64,000 bases of DNA, taken from Xaviernesmea oryzae. GTDB lineage: Bacteria; Pseudomonadota; Alphaproteobacteria; Rhizobiales; Rhizobiaceae. Below the pieces are notes generated by a model that was given only the letters and a program-made list of their open reading frames with translations, was not told the origin of the DNA and searched no databases. The DNA is taken from positions 310,001-374,000 of the forward strand of contig NZ_FXAF01000011.1 in assembly GCF_900177415.1 (NCBI RefSeq). The letters are read 5' to 3'. Numbering within the stretch: position 1 is the first letter of the stretch; each line of letters starts with the position of its first letter. The position numbers were made by a program, and so were the translations under genes. Positions 43,824-51,203 of the stretch are shown here, in pieces.

Positions 43824-45065
43824 ATGGACCAGACGACACCAGTGACCGCCTATGACGTTGACGCCATAAGGCGGGATTTTCCGATCCTGTCGACCGTGGT
43901 GCATGGCAAGCCGCTGGTGTACCTGGACAATGGCGCCTCGGCGCAGAAGCCGCAGGTGGTGATCGACGCGATCAGCCACGCCTATTCGAGCGAATATGCG
44001 AATGTGCATCGCGGCCTGCATTTCCTGTCGAATGCCGCGACCGAGGCTTACGAGGCGGCGCGCGAAAAGGTGCGCCGTTTCCTGAATGCCGGCTCGGTCG
44101 ACGAGATCGTCTTCACCAAGAATTCGACGGAAGCGATCAACACGGTCGCCTATGGCTGGGGCATGCCGAAGATCGGGGCGGACGACGAGATCGTCGTGAC
44201 GATCATGGAGCATCACTCCAATATCGTGCCCTGGCATTTCATCCGCGAACGGCAGGGAGCGAAGCTCGTCTGGGTACCGGTCGACGACGAGGGCGCCTTC
44301 CATATCGAGGATTTCGAGAAGTCCCTGACCGAGAAGACGAAGCTCGTGGCGATCACCCATATGTCGAATGCGCTCGGCACGATCGTCCCGGTGAAAGAGG
44401 TCTGCCGCATTGCGCATGAGCGCGGCATTCCGGTTCTGATCGACGGCAGCCAGGGCGCCGTGCACATGCCGGTCGATGTCCGCGACATCGATTGCGACTG
44501 GTACGTGATGACCGGCCACAAGCTCTACGGCCCTTCGGGCATCGGCGTGCTGTACGGCAAGATGGATCGCCTGAAGGAGATGCGGCCGTTCCAGGGCGGC
44601 GGCGAGATGATTTTCGAGGTGGCGGAGGATAACGTCACCTACAACGATCCGCCCCATCGTTTCGAAGCCGGCACGCCGCCGATCGTCCAGGCGATCGGGC
44701 TGGGTTATGCTTTGGACTATATGGACAAGATCGGCCGGGCGGCGATTGCCCGCCATGAAGCGGACCTTGCGGCCTATGCGGCCGAGCGGCTCAGGGCGAT
44801 CAATTCGCTGCGCATGATCGGCAATGCGCCCGGCAAGGGCGGCATCTTCTCCTTCGAGCTCGCCGGTATCCATGCCCATGACGTCTCGATGGTGATCGAC
44901 CGCAAGGGGGTCGCGGTCCGCGCCGGCACGCATTGCGCCATGCCGCTCTTGAAACGCTTCGGCGTGACCTCCACATGCCGGGCATCCTTCGGCATGTACA
45001 ATACCCACGCCGAAGTGGACGCGCTTGCGGATGCGCTGGAATATGCGCGCAATTTCTTTGCCTGA
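43824..45065 (+). CDS. sufS: Cysteine desulfurase SufS (group II)
   Basis: Supplies persulfide sulfur to the SufBCD scaffold. The 413-residue enzyme has the PLP lysine in GHKLYGPSGIG (Lys233) and the reactive Cys371 in RAGTHCAMPLL, placed as in class II desulfurases. These normally need a SufE or SufU partner; neither is encoded in this window. AGGAAAGGG precedes the ATG at 43824. It is the fifth gene of the operon. Confidence 0.96.
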   Translation: MDQTTPVTAYDVDAIRRDFPILSTVVHGKPLVYLDNGASAQKPQVVIDAISHAYSSEYANVHRGLHFLSNAATEAYEAAREKVRRFLNAGSVDEIVFTKNSTEAINTVAYGWGMPKIGADDEIVVTIMEHHSNIVPWHFIRERQGAKLVWVPVDDEGAFHIEDFEKSLTEKTKLVAITHMSNALGTIVPVKEVCRIAHERGIPVLIDGSQGAVHMPVDVRDIDCDWYVMTGHKLYGPSGIGVLYGKMDRLKEMRPFQGGGEMIFEVAEDNVTYNDPPHRFEAGTPPIVQAIGLGYALDYMDKIGRAAIARHEADLAAYAAERLRAINSLRMIGNAPGKGGIFSFELAGIHAHDVSMVIDRKGVAVRAGTHCAMPLLKRFGVTSTCRASFGMYNTHAEVDALADALEYARNFFA

Positions 45066-45076
45066 GGAAGCTTGTG

Positions 45077-45457
45077 ATGGCTGTCGATGAAACGGAACCG
45101 AAATGGGACGCCCGCGAAGGGATCATCCAATCCGCCATTCCGGCCGATGAACTGGCCCGTTTGAGCGACGACATCGTCGCGGCGCTGAAGACGGTCTACG
45201 ATCCGGAAATCCCGGCCGACATCTTCGAACTCGGCCTCGTCTACAAGATCGATATCGAAGACGACCGCATGGTGAAGATCGTCATGACGCTGACCGCTCC
45301 GGGCTGCCCGGTCGCCGGCGAAATGCCCGGCTGGGTGGAAAACGCCGTCGGCGCCGTCGAAGGCGTTTCCGGCGTCGAGGTGGAGATGACGTTCGATCCG
45401 CCCTGGACCCCTGACCGCATGTCGGAAGAGGCTCAGGTCGCCGTCGGCTGGTACTAG
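45077..45457 (+). CDS. SufT-like / DUF59 iron-sulfur assembly protein (SufX)
   Basis: A 126-residue MIP18/DUF59 family protein. The core reads LKTVYDPEIPADIFELGLVYKIDI and MTLTAPGCPVAGEMPGWVE, with the conserved cysteine in APGCP. Members (PaaD, SufT, Cia2) help mature iron-sulfur proteins. The rhizobial suf operon has been described with such a gene as sufX. A GAGGAAG site lies 6 bases before the ATG. It begins 11 bp after sufS. Confidence 0.93.
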   Translation: MAVDETEPKWDAREGIIQSAIPADELARLSDDIVAALKTVYDPEIPADIFELGLVYKIDIEDDRMVKIVMTLTAPGCPVAGEMPGWVENAVGAVEGVSGVEVEMTFDPPWTPDRMSEEAQVAVGWY

Positions 45458-45498
45458 CATGATCCTGAAAAGCTGCAGACTTTTCAGATGAGATCATG
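45458..45498. repeat. Palindrome after the DUF59 gene
   Basis: A long double stem: CATGATC (45458-45464) pairs with GATCATG (45492-45498), and CTGAAAAG (45465-45472) with CTTTTCAG (45480-45487); a 4-nt bulge and a 7-nt loop remain. It starts right after the stop codon. Stem sequences of the 'GATC...GAAAAG' type recur in rhizobial intergenic spaces (recollection). It could stop or stabilise the message before sufA. Confidence 0.6.
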
Positions 45499-45591
45499 TG
45501 GCTAGCTGGTATTGATCGGTTAATTGGCCGGTACTACATTGATTCCGATAACACCGGGCCTTGAACCCGGCTGTGAAAGGAGAATGAGCCC

Positions 45592-45981
45592 ATGGGCTTC
45601 GCAATTATGACGATGACCGATGCCGCCGCGACGCGCGTCAAGCAGATCGTGGCCAATTCCGGACCGGACGCCAAGGGCATCCGCGTCGGGATCAAGAAGG
45701 GCGGTTGCGCCGGCATGGAATACACGATCGATCTCGTCACCGAACCGAACGCCAAGGACGATTTGATTGAACGCGAGGGCGCGCGGGTCTGGGTCGAGCC
45801 TTCTGCCGTGCTTTATCTCCTCGGCACTCAGATGGATTTCGAAGTCACCAGGATGCGCTCCGGCTTCACCTTCGTGAACCCGAACCAGACATCGGCCTGC
45901 GGCTGCGGCGAATCGGTGGAGCTGAAGCCGGCGGACCTCGCAGCGCTTGCCAAACAGCGCGAAGCGGAAGCACGCGTCTGA
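45592..45981 (+). CDS. sufA: A-type iron-sulfur carrier SufA
   Basis: A HesB/IscA family carrier of 129 residues that receives clusters from SufBCD and delivers them. The three ligand cysteines are Cys39 (KKGGCAGMEY), Cys103 and Cys105 (SACGCGES). AAGGAG lies 11 bases before the ATG. It is the last gene of the operon; a 134-bp gap with a strong palindrome separates it from the DUF59 gene, so its level may be set separately. Confidence 0.95.
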   Translation: MGFAIMTMTDAAATRVKQIVANSGPDAKGIRVGIKKGGCAGMEYTIDLVTEPNAKDDLIEREGARVWVEPSAVLYLLGTQMDFEVTRMRSGFTFVNPNQTSACGCGESVELKPADLAALAKQREAEARV

Positions 45982-45995
45982 TGCGCTGGTTCGTC

Positions 45996-46075
45996 CGTCA
46001 TCCTCGGACTTGTCCGAGGATCTAAGCTATTCAATATATTAGGCCTTTGCGGGTCCTAGGGGCAAGCCCGAGGAG
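45996..46075. repeat. Palindromic repeat elements, copies 2 and 3 (opposite orientation)
   Basis: Copy 2: ATCCTCGGA / TCCGAGGAT (46000-46008, 46013-46021), a 9-bp stem with loop CTTG, preceded by CGTC. Copy 3: 46051-46075, CCTAGGGGCAAGCCCGAGG, reads like the reverse complement of copy 2 with one mismatched pair. Together they form an inverted pair, similar in layout to rhizobial mosaic elements with two palindromes. They sit between sufA and the convergent transporter gene and may end both messages. Confidence 0.65.
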
Positions 46076-46112
46076 GGCGTACCAAATGGGCCTTCTCGTC
46101 CCGCCTACTTAC

Positions 46113-47318
46113 TCACTCGTGCCGAAGCGCTTCGATCGGGTTGAGCTGTGCTGCGCGGCGGGCGGGAAAATAGCCGAAGACCATGCCGATCGCCGCTGAG
46201 AAGGCGAAGGCCAGCAGGATGATCGTCGGGCTCGCCACGAAGGGCACCTGCAGGTAGCTGACCACGCCGAATGCGAGCGTAAGCCCGGCGACAATGCCGG
46301 TCACGCCGCCGAAGATCGACAGCATCACGGCCTCGACGAGGAACTGGGTCAGCACCTGGCGCTCCAGCGCGCCGATCGCCAGCCGGATGCCGATCTCGCG
46401 CGTGCGCTCGGTCACCGACACCAGCATGATGTTCATGATGCCTATGCCGCCGACGAGCAGGCTGACGGCCGCGACGGCACCGAGCAGGCCGGTGAGCAGG
46501 ACGGTGGTGCCCGTCATGGCGGCGGCGATCTGCGACATGTCGTTGACCGAGAAATCGTCCTCGCGGCCGATCGCGATGCGGCGGCGTTCGCGCAGCAGGC
46601 TTTCCACGTCCGACTGCACCTTGGCCGTCGAGACGCCGTCTTGTGCCGAAAGAATGATGCTGCTGATCGTCTTCGTGCCGCCGATCCGCCGCTGGTGCAG
46701 TTTCAGCGGCATGATGACCGTGTCGTCCTGGTCGTCGCCCATTCCCGATTGCCCCTTGACGGCGAGTACGCCGACGACCGGGCAGGCGACATTGCTGACG
46801 CGGATGTTCTGGCCGACCGGATTGGCGGAGCCGAAGAGTTCGCGGCGTACCGTTTCCCCGATGACGCATGCGGCCTGGCTGCCGCGGTCCTCGTTCGGCA
46901 GGAAGCTGCGGCCGAGCGACAGGTCCCAATCCTGGGCGATCAGATAGTCGTTGGTCGTGCCGATCACGCTGGTGGAGTGATTGGCTCCCCCGGCGATGAC
47001 GGTGGCCGTGCCGCGGTTCACCGGGGCCACGGCCCTGAGGCCGCTTACCTGCTCCTGGATCGCCAGAATGTCGCTGTCGGTGAAGCGTTTCGCTTCCGTG
47101 CTCGCCCGTCCGGGACCCCACTGGCCGGGGCGTACGAAAAGCGTGTTGGTGCCGAGGCGGGAAAGCTCCGACTGGACGCGGGCCGTCGTGCCGTTGCCGA
47201 CGGTCACCATGGCGATCACCGCCGCGACGCCGATGACGACGCCGAGCACGGTCAGGAAGGAGCGCAGCATGTTGCGGCTGATGGCACGCCAGGCGAGTTT
47301 TGCCGTTTCAAGAAACAC
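46113..47318 (-). CDS. MacB-type ABC transporter permease
   Basis: A 401-residue inner-membrane protein of the MacB/FtsX family: one N-terminal helix (LRSFLTVLGVVIGVAAVIAMV), a large periplasmic domain (about 50-270) and three C-terminal helices. The motifs NGTTARVQSELSRLGTN and VTERTREIGIRLAIGA are characteristic. It starts at a GTG (47318) with GGAG upstream and overlaps the ATPase gene by 11 bases. It would act as a mechanotransmission pump with the HlyD-type adaptor. Cargo unknown. Confidence 0.92.
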   Translation of the reverse strand: MFLETAKLAWRAISRNMLRSFLTVLGVVIGVAAVIAMVTVGNGTTARVQSELSRLGTNTLFVRPGQWGPGRASTEAKRFTDSDILAIQEQVSGLRAVAPVNRGTATVIAGGANHSTSVIGTTNDYLIAQDWDLSLGRSFLPNEDRGSQAACVIGETVRRELFGSANPVGQNIRVSNVACPVVGVLAVKGQSGMGDDQDDTVIMPLKLHQRRIGGTKTISSIILSAQDGVSTAKVQSDVESLLRERRRIAIGREDDFSVNDMSQIAAAMTGTTVLLTGLLGAVAAVSLLVGGIGIMNIMLVSVTERTREIGIRLAIGALERQVLTQFLVEAVMLSIFGGVTGIVAGLTLAFGVVSYLQVPFVASPTIILLAFAFSAAIGMVFGYFPARRAAQLNPIEALRHE

Positions 47319-48024
47319 GGTCCGGCTCCTTCACTTGGGCCTGGTCGGAAGCGAGGCGGCCGTCGACGAAACGTAGCAGGCGTTTGCCATAGGCGGCGAT
47401 ATCCTCCTCGTGGGTTACCATGATGACGGTGATGCCGTTCTCGCGGTTGAGCCTGGTGATCAGCTCCATGATCTCGATGCTGGTCCTGGTGTCGAGATTG
47501 CCGGTCGGTTCGTCGGCAAGCAGCACGGCGGGGTCGGTGACGATGGCGCGGGCGATCGCCACGCGCTGCTGCTGGCCGCCGGAAAGTTCCTGCGTCGTAT
47601 GACCCTCACGGCCCTTCAGCCCCACCTGTTCGAGGGCTGCGAGCGCACGCTGGCGGCGCTCCTTGTGGTCCATGCCGCGATAGACGAGCGGCAGTTCCAC
47701 GTTCTCGACGGCGGAGGTGCGGGCGAGCAGGTTGAATCCCTGGAAGACGAAGCCCAGCATATGCCGGCGCAGCAGGGTGAGCTGCGAGCGGTCGAAGCTG
47801 CTGGTCGGAATGCCCTGGAACAGGTATTCGCCCGAGGAGGGCACGTCGAGACCGCCGATGATGTTCATGGCGGTCGATTTGCCGGATCCCGACGGCCCCA
47901 TGATCGACACGAATTCTCCCCGCGAGATGGAGAGGTCGATATGGTCGAGCGCCCGGATCGTCGCTTCCCCGCGCCCGTAGAATTTCGAGACCTGCCTGAA
48001 CGTGATGAGGGGAGGGAGCGTCAT
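47308..48024 (-). CDS. MacB-type ABC transporter ATPase
   Basis: A 238-residue ATPase with Walker A GPSGSGKST, Q-loop VFQGFNLL, signature LSGGQQQRVAIARA and Walker B LLADEPTGNLD, of the LolD/MacB class. It lies between the adaptor and the permease genes; start ATG 48024 has GAGGAG upstream, so the frame extension to 48039 is not used. The ATPase and permease are separate proteins here, unlike the fused MacB of E. coli. Confidence 0.94.
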   Translation of the reverse strand: MTLPPLITFRQVSKFYGRGEATIRALDHIDLSISRGEFVSIMGPSGSGKSTAMNIIGGLDVPSSGEYLFQGIPTSSFDRSQLTLLRRHMLGFVFQGFNLLARTSAVENVELPLVYRGMDHKERRQRALAALEQVGLKGREGHTTQELSGGQQQRVAIARAIVTDPAVLLADEPTGNLDTRTSIEIMELITRLNRENGITVIMVTHEEDIAAYGKRLLRFVDGRLASDQAQVKEPDRVS

Positions 48025-48035
48025 GGCGTCTCCTC

Positions 48036-49328
48036 TCAATTGGCCCGCGCGACGGCATCCGTGATCAGCAGATCGCCTTCCTTGATCTCTCCGGATTTCA
48101 GCACCGTGAACTGCCCGTCGGTCGGACCGGTCTCGACCTGCACGCGCTCCGGAACGCCGTTGCGCAGCACCCAGACGGCGCGGCCGGCAGCCGAGGCCTC
48201 GTTGCCGCCGCGATTGCCGCGCGGGCGGGGCGGCGAAAAGAGGCGGCTCAGAAGATTGCCGCGGCCGCGCGCGGTCGTCGGCGGCGAATAGCGGAGCGCC
48301 GCATTCGGCACGAGAAGCGAATCGGAGACGGATTGCACCGTAATGTCGGCCGTCGCCGTCATGCCGGGACGCAGGAGAAGGTCTGCGTTGTCGACAGTCA
48401 GGATCGCCTTGTACGTGACCACGTTGGACACAGTCTCGGAAGCGAATCGTACGGCCTCTATGGTGGCGGGGAAGCTGCGTTCCGGATAGGCGTCAACGGA
48501 GAATTTCGCCGTCTGGCCTTCCCGCACCTGGCCGACATCCGCCTCGTCGACGGCGACCTGCAGCTCCATGCGCCTCAGGTCGCCGGCAATGGTGAAGAGC
48601 ACCGGCGCGTTGAGCGAGGAGGCGACCGTTGCGCCGGGATCGACGTCGCGGGTCAGCACGATGCCTTCGATCGGCGAGACGATCTTCAATTTCGACAGAT
48701 TGACTTCGGCGAGCCGCAGGTTGGCTTCGGCGGAAAGCACCGAGGCCTCGTTGATGGCCGTGGTGGCAAGCGCCGAATCGTAGGCGTATTTCGCCGCGTC
48801 GAGTTCCTGCTGGCTGGAAATGCGGTTGCTGACGAGGCCCGTCAGCCGGTCGAGCGTGTTCTTTGCCGAAGCGGCTTCCGCTTCCGCCTTGAGCACGTTG
48901 GCCCTTGCGGAGGCAAGCTGAGCCCGCGCGCTCTGGACGTCGGCCTCCTGCTTGTTGGTATCGAGTTCGGCCAGCACGTCGCCCTGCTTGACCGCGCTGT
49001 TATAGCTCACGTTGACCTTGCGCACCGTGCCGGACAGCTCGCTCGATATATCCACCTGGTCGGTCGGCTGAACCGAGCCGGTTGCGGTGACGATGACCGA
49101 AAGACCGCCCTGCTTCACCGGCTGTGTGGTATAATCGTAGCGCGGCCCGTTATTGCCGAAATAGGAATAGCCGCCGACGGCGGCGATCGGGAGAACGACG
49201 ACCAGAATCGGCCAGAAGAACCAGCGGCGCTTGTCGCGCCGGCCTGAGGCCGCCAGGATCGCGGCAAGATCCGGCGTGGCGCTCGTCTTTGCTGCCGGGT
49301 CCGGTGTCTTCTGCACGTTCAAGGTCAT
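48036..49328 (-). CDS. HlyD/MacA-type periplasmic adaptor
   Basis: A 430-residue membrane-fusion protein. One N-terminal helix (about 38-57, FFWPILVVVLPIAAVGGYS) anchors it. The lipoyl-like domain begins GTVRKVNVSYNSAVKQGDVLAELD, followed by the alpha-hairpin (about 115-200) and a beta-barrel with DVDPGATVASSL. A basic Gly/Arg/Pro insert lies near residues 345-375, before the last domain (VWVLRNGVPERVQVETG). It is the first gene of the operon with GAGAAGGAC before the ATG. An outer-membrane TolC partner must be encoded elsewhere. Confidence 0.92.
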   Translation of the reverse strand: MTLNVQKTPDPAAKTSATPDLAAILAASGRRDKRRWFFWPILVVVLPIAAVGGYSYFGNNGPRYDYTTQPVKQGGLSVIVTATGSVQPTDQVDISSELSGTVRKVNVSYNSAVKQGDVLAELDTNKQEADVQSARAQLASARANVLKAEAEAASAKNTLDRLTGLVSNRISSQQELDAAKYAYDSALATTAINEASVLSAEANLRLAEVNLSKLKIVSPIEGIVLTRDVDPGATVASSLNAPVLFTIAGDLRRMELQVAVDEADVGQVREGQTAKFSVDAYPERSFPATIEAVRFASETVSNVVTYKAILTVDNADLLLRPGMTATADITVQSVSDSLLVPNAALRYSPPTTARGRGNLLSRLFSPPRPRGNRGGNEASAAGRAVWVLRNGVPERVQVETGPTDGQFTVLKSGEIKEGDLLITDAVARAN

Positions 49329-49579
49329 GTCCTTCTCTTGATGATGATCAACTGGAGGCTCCACCGCCACTTCGCCGTCATGCGGCGCAAATCCGACGGA
49401 AGCATGGTCATCGCGGATTTCCCTATGGTCCCAATGACATGAAATGCGTGTAGGGGATACTTAAATATCGGTAAGGTGGTGCCGAAGCCCGAGGTGGCAA
49501 GGGCGGTGCGATCATACCTGCCGGTATGCATCGATATCTCGGCTCATGCGTTGTCGCAGCGCAAGGAAGGAGATTTCCC

Positions 49580-49840
49580 ATGATCGATGCTGAAAGAATC
49601 AAGGAACATGCCGAGGTCATCGGTGCCGATGGAGTTCATGTAGGAACCGTCGACCGTATCGAGGGTGGCCGGATCAAGCTGACGCGGAAGGATAGCGGCG
49701 AAGGCAGCCACAAGGGCCACCATCACTTCGTCCCGCTCGATCTCGTCGCGGATATCGAAGGGGACACGGTACGGCTCTCGGCCGACGGCGATGTGGCGGT
49801 CTCGTTCGAAGAGGAAGAAGGCGGCAAGTCCGTCCATTGA
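49580..49840 (+). CDS. DUF2171 small protein
   Basis: An 86-residue acidic protein of the DUF2171 family. It contains IKEHAEVIGADGVHVGTVDRIEG and a central HKGHHHFVPLDLVADIEG, with a histidine-rich spot that could bind metal or be fortuitous. PRC-barrel-like folds are suspected in this family. GGAGATTTCCC precedes the ATG well. It is monocistronic with a strong terminator after it. Its role is unknown. Confidence 0.85.
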   Translation: MIDAERIKEHAEVIGADGVHVGTVDRIEGGRIKLTRKDSGEGSHKGHHHFVPLDLVADIEGDTVRLSADGDVAVSFEEEEGGKSVH

Positions 49841-49843
49841 AAA

Positions 49844-49873
49844 AAAGCCGGCGCATTGGAAGGCGCCGGCTTT
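49844..49873. terminator. Bidirectional terminator
   Basis: An 11-bp perfect stem (AAAGCCGGCGC / GCGCCGGCTTT) with an 8-nt loop, with A-run before and T-run after, serves the DUF2171 gene on the plus strand and the small minus-strand ORF that ends at 49896. Confidence 0.8.
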
Positions 49874-49895
49874 CGCCAGGTTTCTCAACGCTGAT

Positions 49896-50075
49896 CTATT
49901 GCGTCGAGCTCGGAACGCCGAAGCGTTCCGGCAGGAAGGCGGTTTCCGACGGCGGTCCGCTGAGCCGGTCGGTTTTTGCGGCCGTGGTCGGGTTTGCCGG
50001 ATGCATAAGAAGGGCGACCACGAGGCCGCCCGCGATCGCCGATCCCAAGGCGATCAGGGCGTTTCGGAAGTTCAT
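49896..50075 (-). CDS. Small membrane protein (59 residues), unknown function
   Basis: One N-terminal transmembrane or signal-anchor helix (NALIALGSAIAGGLVVALLM, about 4-23) is followed by a polar tail without cysteine (PANPTTAAKTDRLSG and so on). AAGGAGTGATTGCC before the ATG at 50075 is a strong ribosome-binding site; the earlier ATG at 50084 is less likely. A bidirectional terminator follows. No family is recognised. The reading frame used here is the membrane one, not the overlapping 49885-50097 frame, which lacks a good start. Confidence 0.65.
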   Translation of the reverse strand: MNFRNALIALGSAIAGGLVVALLMHPANPTTAAKTDRLSGPPSETAFLPERFGVPSSTQ

Positions 50076-50169
50076 GGCAATCACTCCTTATCGCCATGAA
50101 ACGTTCCAGGGAATCCGAAGGTTCCGGCCGGGGACCTGAACCTTCGGATCAATCTCTCGTGAAGAGCGC

Positions 50170-50748
50170 TCAGGTCTTTTCGCGCGCCGTTTTCAGGGCT
50201 GTCGCCCACCAGGAAAGATCGTCCAGCATGGTTTTCACGCCCGGTTCGAGATGGGTGAGATCGGTCAGGTTCTTTTCCTGCTGCCACACCGCGAAGAAGT
50301 CGGCGCCCTGGATGTGGACGCCCGGGCGGGTCGGGACCATCTGCAGTTCCACGGCGATGTTGCGGAGGTGCTCCACGGCCCGCGCGCCGCCGACGCTGCC
50401 GTAACCGACGGCCGCCGCCGGCTTGCGGTTCCATTCGTTGTAGGAATAGTCGAGGGCGTTTTTCAGCACCGCCGTGATCGAGCGATTGTATTCGGCGACG
50501 ATGAAGATGTAGCCGTCGAATTCCGCGACTTTCTTCTGCCAGCGCCGGCCCGTTTCGTTCTCGGTCGGAACCCAGGCGTTGGAAGCCTTTTCGTTGAAGA
50601 ACGGCAGCGGAAAATCGCGGAGGTCGACGATCTCGAACTCCATGTCGTCGCGCTGCGACGCCGTATCGTAGATCCACCTGGCCGGCTTTTCGCCGAAGCG
50701 GACATCGCGCGTGCTGGTGATGATGATCGCAATCTTGGGCTTGGCCAT
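50170..50748 (-). CDS. NADPH-dependent FMN reductase family protein
   Basis: A 192-residue flavodoxin-like protein. It has the phosphate-binding loop ITSTRDVRFGEKPARW, the FMN segment AEYNRSITAVLKNALDY and the C-terminal part typical of the family (azobenzene/chromate or quinone reductases). It is cytoplasmic and reduces FMN or quinones with NADPH; the true substrate is unknown. GAGAGATTTC precedes the ATG. Confidence 0.9.
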   Translation of the reverse strand: MAKPKIAIIITSTRDVRFGEKPARWIYDTASQRDDMEFEIVDLRDFPLPFFNEKASNAWVPTENETGRRWQKKVAEFDGYIFIVAEYNRSITAVLKNALDYSYNEWNRKPAAAVGYGSVGGARAVEHLRNIAVELQMVPTRPGVHIQGADFFAVWQQEKNLTDLTHLEPGVKTMLDDLSWWATALKTAREKT

Positions 50749-50878
50749 GAAATCTCTCGTTTTCGGAAAATGATCTTGGAGGTGGCGCTGGGGAATATGG
50801 TTGCAGGATGGGAATGGTCAAGCCGGCGAAGAGGCTGCGGCAGGCCGGCGGCCGGTATCTCCGATCGCGGATACTGAC

Positions 50879-51004
50879 CTAGTTCTTCGCCGAAAGCTCC
50901 GCCGGCGAAGCGAGGATGTCGACCTCACCGAGCGACTGATCCTTGTATTTGAATGCCAGGATGCTGAGCACCGAGAAAACGAGAATGACAAAAATAATTC
51001 GCAT
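50879..51004 (-). CDS. Tiny membrane protein (41 residues), unknown function
   Basis: A short gene of 41 codons plus stop. The protein is a hydrophobic helix (IIFVILVFSVLSILAF, residues 3-18) followed by an acidic tail (KDQSLGEVDILASPAELSAKN). The ATG at 51004 is preceded by AAGGAG at 7 bases, one of the best ribosome-binding sites in the window. It is too short for most gene finders. I do not recognise a family. Confidence 0.55.
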   Translation of the reverse strand: MRIIFVILVFSVLSILAFKYKDQSLGEVDILASPAELSAKN

Positions 51005-51140
51005 CAAGAACTCCTTCGGCCATAATAACGGTGCGGATAGTCGAAGGTTCCGGTGCAGGTTGCTTTAGAAGAAATCGTGCGGCTTAAGTTTTTCGGCAGG
51101 TATTGCTTCTGCGCTTGCCGGCTCTCCTTTGTTGGAGCAT

Positions 51141-51185
51141 CCGCATCGGCGCTGTCTGAGCCGAAAACCGGCAGCGCCGATGCGG
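51141..51185 (-). terminator. Long hairpin after the DegP-type gene
   Basis: A perfect 14-bp inverted repeat (CCGCATCGGCGCTG / CAGCGCCGATGCGG) with a 17-nt spacer lies 19 bp after the protease stop. The spacer can itself pair (GCCG / CGGC). No T-run follows, so it may act as a terminator or as a message stabiliser. Confidence 0.55.
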
Positions 51186-51203
51186 AAAGACTGTCCAGAC
51201 CGC

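Noticed and set aside
49885..50097. A 70-codon minus frame overlapping the 59-residue membrane ORF
   Set aside because: It has no good ribosome-binding site and a basic, structureless product; the membrane frame fits better.
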